Shown in pieces: positions 1 to 5,498 of a stretch of DNA of 5,498 nt. This stretch comes from an uncultured Clostridia bacterium. Its GTDB lineage: Bacteria > Bacillota > Clostridia > Oscillospirales > JAAYOS01. The translations under genes were made by a program, and so were the position numbers. The stretch spans positions 1-5,498 of the forward strand of contig CALXAZ010000150.1 of the NCBI GenBank assembly GCA_944386395.1. Reading direction: 5' to 3'. Below the pieces are notes generated by a model. The model made no database searches. It was not told where the DNA came from and worked only from the letters and a program-made list of their open reading frames with translations. Each line of letters opens with the position of its first letter. Position 1 is the first letter of the stretch.

Positions 1-750
1 CTCCTTCCGTCTGACATAACCGGGACCAACATATATAACCAGAAGGAGATGACCTTTGAGTTTCGCGAGGGTCCCGCGTTTACAAACATCCTTCTCGCAG
101 ACGAGATAAACCGCGCAACCCCTCGAACTCAGTCGGCACTGCTCGAGTGCATGGAGGAAAAGCAGGTTACTTCAGACGGTGAAACACGCGCCCTTCCGGA
201 ACCGTTCTTTGTCATTGCCACTCAGAACCCCATAGAGATACAGGGGACCTTTCAGCTTCCCGAGGCACAGCTAGACCGTTTCCTTGTCAGGCTAAGTATG
301 GGATATCCCGAGGGAAATGACGCAAAGGCACTTCTTGACCGGTTTATAGACGCAAATCCCCTCCAGGAAATATCCCCAGTTGCTACTACAAGCGAGCTTA
401 TCGACGCACAAAAAAGCTTTTCTGCCGTATACGTAAGCGAAGCTGTCCGAGAATACATAGTAAAACTTGCGGAGGCAACAAGGAACTCAAGCGACGTATC
501 ACTCGGAGTAAGCCCTCGCGGTATGCTTGCAATGTTGCGTGCATCACAGGCATATGCTGCTGTGATGGGACGCGAATATGTTCTGCCAGATGATATAAAG
601 CAGCTTGCCATCCCTGTGTTTTCACACAGAATCATATTGAGGAGCGGACATGGGCTTGCCTCTGCCAAAACAGCCGAGCTTATCACAAACATACTGAGCT
701 CTATCCCTGCTCCTACCGAGGACCCCACCGTCCACGATGAACGGGGCTGA
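1..750 (+). CDS. MoxR-family AAA+ ATPase, 5'-truncated by window edge
   Basis: Cytoplasmic AAA+ ATPase of the MoxR family. These act as chaperone-like motors, usually with partners encoded next door that have von Willebrand A-like folds. The reading frame is open from base 1 (visible start LLPSDITGTNIYNQKE), and MoxR homology precedes the ATG at 49, so that ATG is internal and the true start lies upstream. The visible 249 residues include Walker B (NILLADE, bases 85-105), the sensor 1 asparagine in ATQNP (226-228), the arginine in the LDRF motif (277-279) and the sensor 2-like arginine in GVSPRG (517-519). The C-terminal lid domain is complete and ends at TGA 748-750. Walker A (P-loop) is missing only because it lies before the window. 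Usual family length is about 310-330 residues, so roughly 60-80 are absent. The stop overlaps or abuts the DUF58 gene, which indicates an operon. Family assignment is secure; the substrate is unknown. Confidence 0.96.
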   Translation, partial: LLPSDITGTNIYNQKEMTFEFREGPAFTNILLADEINRATPRTQSALLECMEEKQVTSDGETRALPEPFFVIATQNPIEIQGTFQLPEAQLDRFLVRLSMGYPEGNDAKALLDRFIDANPLQEISPVATTSELIDAQKSFSAVYVSEAVREYIVKLAEATRNSSDVSLGVSPRGMLAMLRASQAYAAVMGREYVLPDDIKQLAIPVFSHRIILRSGHGLASAKTAELITNILSSIPAPTEDPTVHDERG

Positions 751-1885
751 TGAGATGAGTATTATTTGGTTTAGTATCGTTGTAGGTATTCTTGTCCTTA
801 TACAGGCACAACTTTTTCACTTTTTGGGCTTGAAAAAGGTTGTGTATCAGCGTTTTTTCAATCGGCACTCTGTTTTCGAGGGTGAAAAAGCTGAAATGAT
901 TGAGACGCTGGAGAATAAAAAGCTGATACCGATCCCCTGGTTAAGAGTGGAGAGCCGCATCTCCCCATACCTGCGCTTTAAAAAGAAAAGCGGCGAAGAG
1001 CTGGATATTATGCATGAACAGTTCCATCGCAGCTCGTTCTTCCTTCGCGGCTATCGCAGGCTGACGCGCCGTCACGAAATCACATGCTCCCACCGTGGCT
1101 ATTTTCGCCTCGACACGGCTTTCCTCACTACCGGCGACCTCTTTGGCATATACACAAGCTCCCAGGAGTTTCACGGTGACTCCGAGCTATATGTCTACCC
1201 CCGTATACCAAATTCCGATGAGCTTTCCCAGATATCGCTTAAATGGCAGGGCGATGTAACCATGAAGCGCTGGATAATGCCTGATCCCATACTTGTAAAC
1301 GGCATACGTGAATATCGCTCTGGGGATCCGCAAAAGGATATTCACTGGGGTGCTACCGCCCGCACTGGGCAGCTTCAGGTCAAGGTACACGATTATACCG
1401 TATCACCGCGCATAATGCTAATATTAAATGTTCAATCCTCCGAAAATCTTTGGGGCATAATGTCAGAGGATGAAAAAGAATTTATTGAGGAGGGCATACG
1501 TTACGCTGCATACCTCTCCGACTGGGGTATTACAAACGGGCTGGAGGTCGGCTTTATATGCAATGGATCGCTCGATGATACCCACGAAACTGTACATATC
1601 GCCCCAGCCTGTTCCCCCGCACACCTTGAAGCGCTGATGCAGTCTTTAGCAAAACTCCGGATAATATGCGAGCGTAACCTACATGTCCTTCTCGATGACC
1701 TATATGAAAGCGGTACCACCGGGCTCGATATCGCTGTAATATCAGCATACTGGAACGATGTGTTCGAAAATCGCGCCAATATGTTGCGTTCACTTGGCAA
1801 CAGTGTCACCTTTATACCAATACGTGAGACAGCGTCAGCATACAGAAAGGAGGTAGAGTATGGATCCAAAAAGGAAGCTGTTTAA
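737..1885 (+). CDS. DUF58 domain protein, membrane-anchored MoxR partner
   Basis: DUF58-family protein of 382 residues. Family members are encoded beside moxR and are thought to be anchored partners of the ATPase. One hydrophobic helix is visible at residues 8-30; many relatives have two. The remainder should be cytoplasmic. The family signature is clear at about 189-220: GIREYRSGD, then DIHWGATAR, then QLQVKVHDY. The following strand (MLILNVQSSE, about 227-236) sits where von Willebrand A-like members carry a DxSxS metal motif, but here it reads NVQSS, so metal binding by this site is doubtful. The start is uncertain. ATG 737 overlaps moxR by 14 bases and has only a distant GAGGA (718-722). 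ATG 755 gives MSIIWF directly before the helix, with a GGGG (743-746) 8 bases upstream and a 4-base gap after moxR. The 3' end overlaps the next gene by 26 bases. Molecular function is not established. Confidence 0.93.
   Translation: MNGADEMSIIWFSIVVGILVLIQAQLFHFLGLKKVVYQRFFNRHSVFEGEKAEMIETLENKKLIPIPWLRVESRISPYLRFKKKSGEELDIMHEQFHRSSFFLRGYRRLTRRHEITCSHRGYFRLDTAFLTTGDLFGIYTSSQEFHGDSELYVYPRIPNSDELSQISLKWQGDVTMKRWIMPDPILVNGIREYRSGDPQKDIHWGATARTGQLQVKVHDYTVSPRIMLILNVQSSENLWGIMSEDEKEFIEEGIRYAAYLSDWGITNGLEVGFICNGSLDDTHETVHIAPACSPAHLEALMQSLAKLRIICERNLHVLLDDLYESGTTGLDIAVISAYWNDVFENRANMLRSLGNSVTFIPIRETASAYRKEVEYGSKKEAV
1846..1853 (+). promoter_or_regulatory. Strong Shine-Dalgarno for the DUF4129-like membrane protein gene
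   Basis: AAAGGAGG lies inside the end of the DUF58 coding sequence, 6 bases before ATG 1860. It fixes that start and implies a 26-base overlap in a different frame, consistent with translational coupling of the two genes. Confidence 0.9.
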
Positions 1886-3158
1886 TGAGGCTTTTAACTT
1901 TATAATGTCGATGATGCTCTGCTTTCCTGCCCTGGTGATATTACAAAAGATATTCTTTGCATCTCTTCCCGCATGGCAGGGCATCATTTATATGCTTCCC
2001 TGCCTTATATGCTACCCCGCAGGCAGGCTTCTCCATAGCAAGAAACCATTTTTGGCAATACCTCTGGGGTTGCTTTTATCCACAGCGCTATCGCTTATAT
2101 CAGCAAAATTTATATCACTTTTCGGGCTTCTACCCATTATTGGTTATATACTAACAGGCATCGGGGCATTTCTACTGTTCTGCACCCCTTATATTTCGGG
2201 TAGCAACATTATGGGGGCTAAGCGCTTTCTAACAGGGGTCATCACATTTGTTGCGGCTGCTTTCATAGGGGGATCTCATTCCGAGGCATATTCACCTTAT
2301 GTAAACGTCCTTGCCGTGATATTCCTTATCATAGGGCTTTTTGTTTTTAACCGCGAGCATCTCAGGGATGAGACAAAATCCGGCAAGGATAAGACTCACT
2401 TTCCTCCGGGGATGCGGAGAAATAATGCAATCATTATATTCATTTTCATATTGGTAGCCCTTGCAATAGCCAACATGGACTCACTGAAAACCGGAGCTGC
2501 CGACTTTGCCATCCTTATTGCCTCGCTTATTTTTATGTTTTTGGACTGGATGGGAAAAATGCAAGGAGTAAGTGAAAATGCAGGAAATTCAGAGGGTTCC
2601 AGTGGAGATTTTCTTGGCTTTGGCGATCCTATCAAAGAGTCTAATCCAATCGTTGAAACACTTGTCCACTACCTGACCATAGCGATAATCATTTTGATAT
2701 GTGTCGGTATCCTTATTTTCATCTATAAGCTTTGCAAAAAGTTTCTTCCAACATTACTTGATTTTCTGAGCAGACTTTTCAGCAACATCAAACCCGAAAA
2801 CGAGCAGACTTTTATCGATGAAACAGAGGAACTTCTTGAGGACGGCTCTTTTAGAAAACAGGTTATAAAAAATATCCGTGATTTTATCAAAAAGATTTCG
2901 TATAAAGCTCCCAAATTTGACGACATGCCAAACAACCGCGAAAAGGTCAGATTTGTCTATAAAGCAATGGTAAAGCAAGCATATAAGAGCAATAAATCGG
3001 TCCTTACAAACACTGCAACCGAGTTTCTTTCGTCTGACGCCGCCGGATCTGCCTCCGCCATAGAATTTGCAAACACCTATAACCGCGCCCGCTACTCAGA
3101 CGAGGATATATCCGATAGTGAAGCAAGCTTTGCCAAAAAGATATTGCGCGATCTGTAA
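1860..3158 (+). CDS. Polytopic membrane protein with C-terminal DUF4129-like domain, no transglutaminase domain
   Basis: Integral membrane protein of 432 residues. About nine hydrophobic segments are visible, near residues 12-33, 39-57, 63-84, 88-108, 122-138, 147-164, 188-205, 213-230 and 268-290. Between the eighth and ninth is a short Gly/Ser/Asn-rich loop (231-266). After the last helix comes a hydrophilic, probably cytoplasmic tail with an acidic stretch (313-329). The tail ends in a DUF4129-like module at about 360-432: VRFVYKAMVKQAYKS, the TATEFL element where relatives have TPxE-like sequence, and TYNRARYSDEDIS. In TgpA-like relatives a transglutaminase-like domain fills the loop before the last helix; here the loop is too short to hold one and no Cys-His-Asp core is seen. 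It is the third gene of the moxR-DUF58 operon, as commonly found. The DUF4129 call comes from motif recognition by eye. Its biochemical role is unknown; an envelope-related function is an inference from context. Confidence 0.85.
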   Translation: MDPKRKLFNEAFNFIMSMMLCFPALVILQKIFFASLPAWQGIIYMLPCLICYPAGRLLHSKKPFLAIPLGLLLSTALSLISAKFISLFGLLPIIGYILTGIGAFLLFCTPYISGSNIMGAKRFLTGVITFVAAAFIGGSHSEAYSPYVNVLAVIFLIIGLFVFNREHLRDETKSGKDKTHFPPGMRRNNAIIIFIFILVALAIANMDSLKTGAADFAILIASLIFMFLDWMGKMQGVSENAGNSEGSSGDFLGFGDPIKESNPIVETLVHYLTIAIIILICVGILIFIYKLCKKFLPTLLDFLSRLFSNIKPENEQTFIDETEELLEDGSFRKQVIKNIRDFIKKISYKAPKFDDMPNNREKVRFVYKAMVKQAYKSNKSVLTNTATEFLSSDAAGSASAIEFANTYNRARYSDEDISDSEASFAKKILRDL

Positions 3159-3168
3159 ACAGTATTTT

Positions 3169-3198
3169 GTCCGGCAAAAAGCTAATAATATTCCGGAC
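3169..3198. repeat. Inverted repeat GTCCGG / CCGGAC in the gap before the esterases
   Basis: Perfect 6-base arms at 3169-3174 and 3193-3198 flank an 18-base AT-rich spacer. A second complementary pair, TTTTGT (3165-3170) and ACAAAA (3201-3206), lies around it but is offset, so the two cannot form one continuous stem. No T-tract follows the right arm, so it does not look like a standard intrinsic terminator. The right arm ends 4 bases before the Shine-Dalgarno of the first esterase, so an operator or a weak mRNA hairpin is possible. Arms this short may arise by chance. Confidence 0.35.
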
Positions 3199-3202
3199 TA
3201 AC

Positions 3203-3211
3203 AAAAGGAGG
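3203..3211 (+). promoter_or_regulatory. Strong Shine-Dalgarno for the first esterase
   Basis: AAAAGGAGG ends 7 bases before ATG 3219. It is a near-ideal ribosome binding site and fixes the start. Its strength suggests the esterase is translated independently of the upstream operon. Confidence 0.9.
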
Positions 3212-3218
3212 AAATAAC

Positions 3219-4016
3219 ATGGCCCTTATCCACACGCACTTCTTTTCCGCAGCGCTCGGCATGCAGCGCACAATGGAGGTCGTGCTGCCGCAAAAATGGG
3301 ATGGCGTCGGTCAGCAAAGCGGTGCAGGAGGTGAAAAGTTCCCCGTACTGTATCTCCTTCACGGCGGAAGCGACGATCACACCATATGGCAGCGCAGGAC
3401 GTCTATCGAGCGCTATGCGCTTGAAAAAGGCATAGCCGTAATCATGCCTTCCACAGACCTCGGCTTTTACGCCGACATGAAATATGGCTATGATTTTTTC
3501 CGCTTTTTCAGCGAAGAGCTTCCCCTAATTGTCCGGGATTTCTTTCCGGGCATATCGACTGAGCGAAAGGACACCTTTGTCGCCGGGCTTTCGATGGGCG
3601 GCTTTGGAGCGTTTAAACTGGGTATTCTCTGCCCCGAACGCTTTGCCGCGGCGGCAAGTCTCTCAGGGATGCTGGATCTGAACTGGGCATATCCTGATAA
3701 AGACTCAAATGAAGCCCGTTCTCCACAATTCGGCAATATATATGGTACTCGTGATGAAATGCTCGGCAGTGTAAATGATATCCCCTTCCAGATGCAAAAG
3801 CTTATTGAATCTGGCAAAGAGATGCCAAAATTCTTTATTTCATGCGGTACTGAGGATTTCCTTTATGATATCAACACAGCTTTCCGCGACAGATTTGCCG
3901 ACAGCATAGATTTAACCTATCACGAAGAGCCGGGCACACATGAATGGGGGTACTGGGACCGCAATATCCAGCGTGTACTTGACTGGCTACCCATTGAAAA
4001 GAAAGAGGTGAAGTGA
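3219..4016 (+). CDS. Alpha/beta hydrolase, esterase D / antigen 85-like family (first of tandem pair)
   Basis: Predicted cytoplasmic serine esterase of 265 residues with no signal peptide or membrane segment. It is of the putative esterase family (Pfam PF00756 type) that includes tributyrin/acetyl esterases and S-formylglutathione hydrolase. The full fold is visible: LLHGG (46-50) for the oxyanion region, followed by SDDHTIW; the nucleophile elbow GLSMGG with Ser125; the probable acid Asp213 in CGTEDF; and His241 in PGTHEW. All triad positions are intact and the length is normal for the family. The substrate cannot be read from sequence; a short-chain acyl or acetyl ester, perhaps sugar-linked, is an inference. 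S-formylglutathione hydrolase activity is less likely because Clostridia usually lack glutathione. It follows the DUF4129 gene after 60 bases and precedes a paralogue by one base, so the two esterases are surely co-transcribed. Linkage to the moxR operon is possible but not shown. Confidence 0.93.
   Translation: MALIHTHFFSAALGMQRTMEVVLPQKWDGVGQQSGAGGEKFPVLYLLHGGSDDHTIWQRRTSIERYALEKGIAVIMPSTDLGFYADMKYGYDFFRFFSEELPLIVRDFFPGISTERKDTFVAGLSMGGFGAFKLGILCPERFAAAASLSGMLDLNWAYPDKDSNEARSPQFGNIYGTRDEMLGSVNDIPFQMQKLIESGKEMPKFFISCGTEDFLYDINTAFRDRFADSIDLTYHEEPGTHEWGYWDRNIQRVLDWLPIEKKEVK
4004..4010 (+). promoter_or_regulatory. Shine-Dalgarno for the second esterase, within the first
   Basis: AGAGGTG lies in the last codons of the first esterase, 7 bases before ATG 4018. 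It supports that start and coupled translation of the pair. Confidence 0.75.
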
Positions 4017-4017
4017 C

Positions 4018-4821
4018 ATGGCACTTATGGAAGCCAATTTTCATTCAAAAGTCCTAGGACTTGCTTGCAACGTAAATGTTATACTTCCACAAAAAATGCA
4101 TGGCATAGGCGTAAGAGGTTCCGACCAGCCGCTTCCTGACAGGTTCCCTGTGCTGTGGCTCCTTCATGGCGCCTCCGACGACCACACTATATGGCTTAGA
4201 AATACTTCTATTGAGCGGTATGTCTCCAGGTTAGGGCTTGCTGTCGTTATGCCCGCCGTGCATCTCAGCTCTTATACCAACATGGTTCATGGCGCCAGGT
4301 ATTTCGATTATATCACAGATGAGCTACCCGCAATTATGCGCGAGTTTTTCCCGCTATCCGACAAACGCGAAGACAATTTCGTTGCCGGTCTCTCAATGGG
4401 CGGATATGGCGCGCTGAAAATCGGTCTTTCTAAACCGGAAAACTACTCTGCAATAGGCTGCTTCTCTGCGGGAAATTTTACCTATCGCAAGGACAAAAGC
4501 CCTGTAGCTGCAACACGGGCAAGCGGACTGGCCTCAAGGACAGAATCGACCTTTGGCGTGGAAGACATGAACGAGCTGCGCGGTACTATACACGATCACT
4601 TCTGGCTTGCTGAAAAAGCTGTCGCAGAAAATAAGCCTCTCCCGCGGATTTTCCATGCCTGCGGTACGGAGGATTTCCTGATAGACAACGCCCGTCTCAC
4701 AGCAAACTGGTTTAAAAACAGCAAGTTCGACTATGAATACCATGAGGGTCCCGGCGCCCACACCTGGGAATTCTGGGATGAATGGATACAGAAGTATCTT
4801 GCCTGGCTGCTAAAAAAATAA
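4018..4821 (+). CDS. Alpha/beta hydrolase, esterase D / antigen 85-like family (second of tandem pair)
   Basis: Second predicted cytoplasmic serine esterase, 267 residues, colinear with its upstream neighbour. Shared blocks include the N-terminal MAL, LPQK near residue 23-26, SDDHTIW, TSIERY, FVAGLSMGG and CGTEDF. Identity looks like roughly two fifths by eye; it was not calculated. The triad is intact: Ser126 in GLSMGG, Asp219 in GTEDF and His248 in PGAHTW. The oxyanion segment reads LLHGA rather than LLHGG. The pair differs most after the nucleophile, between about residues 148 and 190, where lid and substrate-contact segments usually lie. That suggests an old duplication with different substrate preference. 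No signal peptide is seen. It starts one base after the preceding stop and ends at TAA 4819-4821. The substrate is unknown; an acetyl or short-chain esterase is the likeliest class. Confidence 0.93.
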   Translation: MALMEANFHSKVLGLACNVNVILPQKMHGIGVRGSDQPLPDRFPVLWLLHGASDDHTIWLRNTSIERYVSRLGLAVVMPAVHLSSYTNMVHGARYFDYITDELPAIMREFFPLSDKREDNFVAGLSMGGYGALKIGLSKPENYSAIGCFSAGNFTYRKDKSPVAATRASGLASRTESTFGVEDMNELRGTIHDHFWLAEKAVAENKPLPRIFHACGTEDFLIDNARLTANWFKNSKFDYEYHEGPGAHTWEFWDEWIQKYLAWLLKK

Positions 4822-4920
4822 CCTTCGGCTATTGCTTTTATGAGAAAATATTGTTAATATTATGGTAGCGCAAAATGGTTTTATCTTTATACGTTAATTT
4901 AAAATAAAGGAGTTGTGATT
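4822..4920 (+). promoter_or_regulatory. AT-rich gap before the aldolase, probable promoter region (boxes not resolved)
   Basis: This 99-base gap is strongly AT-rich and precedes a glycolytic gene, so it probably contains that gene's promoter. The best boxes found are weak: TTGCTT (4832-4837), a 17-base spacer, then TAATAT (4855-4860). AATATT occurs twice around GTT (4847-4861), giving a short palindromic and directly repeated AT-rich element. No GC-rich hairpin followed by a T-run is visible after the second esterase stop, so read-through into the aldolase cannot be excluded. Confidence 0.35.
4906..4912 (+). promoter_or_regulatory. Shine-Dalgarno for the aldolase
   Basis: AAAGGAG ends 8 bases before ATG 4921 and fixes the start of the aldolase, which begins MPLVTSTEMF as class II aldolases do. 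Confidence 0.88.
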
Positions 4921-5498
4921 ATGCCACTGGTAACAAGTACCGAAATGTTCAAAAAGGCATACGAAGGCGGCTACGCCATCGGCGCTTTTAATGTCAACAA
5001 CATGGAAATCGTTCAGGGCATCACCGAGGCTGCTCAGGAGGAAAAGGCTCCCCTTATTCTCCAGGTATCTAAGGGAGCTCGCGCATATGCAAACCACACC
5101 TATCTTGTAAAGCTTGTTGAGGCTGCTGTTATAGAATGCCCGGATATTCCGATCGTTCTGCATCTTGACCACGGTCCGGATTTTGAAACTTGCAAATCCT
5201 GCATCGACGGCGGCTTTACCTCAGTTATGATCGACGGTTCCTCCTTCTCTTTCGAGGAAAATATCGAGCTTACCCGCAAGGTTGTTGAATATGCACATGC
5301 TCACGGCGTAGTTGTTGAGGGAGAGCTTGGCACGCTTGCCGGAGTCGAGGATGACGTTAAGGTTTCTGCTGAAGATTCTTCATATACTCGTCCCGAAGAG
5401 GTTGAAGAGTTTGTGGAAAAGACCGGAGTTGACTCGCTGGCTATTGCTATCGGTACAAGCCATGGTGCTTACAAGTTTACTCCCGAACAGTGCACCCT
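4921..5498 (+). CDS. fba: Class II fructose-1,6-bisphosphate aldolase, 3'-truncated by window edge
   Basis: Zinc-dependent cytoplasmic aldolase that reversibly splits fructose 1,6-bisphosphate into dihydroxyacetone phosphate and glyceraldehyde 3-phosphate in glycolysis and gluconeogenesis. The frame is open to the last base: 192 codons plus two bases, with no stop. It starts MPLVTSTEMFKKAYEGGYAI, followed by GAFNVNNME. HLDHG at 81-85 supplies the probable catalytic Asp83 and zinc ligand His84. VEGELG (132-137) carries the conserved glutamates (Glu133, Glu135), one a metal ligand in relatives. IGTSHGAYKF (177-186) carries the second zinc histidine, His181. The third zinc histidine and the C-terminal phosphate-binding loop lie beyond the window. 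The pattern resembles the shorter class IIB enzymes of about 300-320 residues. Tagatose-bisphosphate aldolase is a close relative and cannot be fully excluded. Codons are rich in GCT, GTT, CTT and ATC with only one ATA, consistent with high expression. Confidence 0.96.
   Translation, partial: MPLVTSTEMFKKAYEGGYAIGAFNVNNMEIVQGITEAAQEEKAPLILQVSKGARAYANHTYLVKLVEAAVIECPDIPIVLHLDHGPDFETCKSCIDGGFTSVMIDGSSFSFEENIELTRKVVEYAHAHGVVVEGELGTLAGVEDDVKVSAEDSSYTRPEEVEEFVEKTGVDSLAIAIGTSHGAYKFTPEQCT

Noticed and set aside
49..51. ATG 49 as the start of the MoxR gene
   Set aside because: Conserved MoxR sequence (LLPSDITGT...) continues in frame upstream to base 1, and a start at 49 would remove the P-loop.
252..728. 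Minus-strand open frame of 158 codons antisense to moxR
   Set aside because: It lies wholly inside a well-conserved MoxR coding region, has no recognisable domain, and its serine-rich composition is typical of a shadow frame.
1957..2154. Plus-strand 65-codon frame inside the membrane protein gene
   Set aside because: It overlaps the membrane-helix coding region in another frame and shows no recognisable domain, while the longer frame has a strong ribosome binding site and coherent hydrophobic segments.
4822..4845. Possible intrinsic terminator after the second esterase
   Set aside because: CCTTCGGCT has no matching arm nearby able to form a stable GC-rich stem, and the following T-run is only four bases long.
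4851..4868. Possible Rex redox-repressor site upstream of the aldolase, because TTGTTAA occurs at 4851-4857
   Set aside because: Only one half-site matches. The expected TTAACAA four bases further on is absent (ATGGTAG is found), so a chance match in AT-rich DNA is more likely.
4894..5172. Minus-strand open frame of 92 codons across the aldolase start
   Set aside because: It is antisense to clear class II aldolase sequence and shows no recognisable domain.

Overview
The window (about 47-48% GC by eye) looks like a chromosomal segment of an anaerobic Firmicute of class Clostridia. The pointers are strong AGGAGG-type ribosome binding sites, tight gene packing on one strand, frequent ATA isoleucine codons, and an aldolase that opens like clostridial class II enzymes. 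No database search was run, so the taxon is an inference. All six genes read on the + strand. No tRNA, rRNA, CRISPR array, insertion sequence or phage gene was seen.

Bases 1-3158 hold a tightly overlapping three-gene operon: the 3' part of a MoxR-family AAA+ ATPase, a DUF58 protein with one N-terminal membrane helix, and a polytopic membrane protein whose cytoplasmic tail looks like DUF4129. This is the familiar moxR-DUF58-DUF4129 arrangement, generally thought to be an ATPase/chaperone module acting on envelope-associated partners. Its substrate here is unknown. Two departures from the textbook form stand out. The membrane protein lacks the transglutaminase-like domain often found in such proteins, and the DUF58 protein has a degenerate metal-site motif.

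Bases 3219-4821 hold two tandem paralogous esterases of the esterase D / antigen 85-like alpha/beta hydrolase family. They are separated by one base, both have an intact Ser-Asp-His triad, and both lack a signal peptide. The 60-base gap before them contains a small perfect inverted repeat and a strong ribosome binding site.

After a 99-base AT-rich gap, a class II fructose-bisphosphate aldolase begins at 4921 and runs off the right edge. Its codon usage looks more biased than that of the operon genes, as expected for a highly expressed glycolytic gene. It is probably a separate transcription unit, although no convincing terminator or promoter boxes could be identified in the gap.

I do not see a clearly novel system. 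The points most worth checking are the transglutaminase-less DUF4129 protein, the degenerate DUF58 motif, and whether the esterase pair is functionally tied to the MoxR operon.
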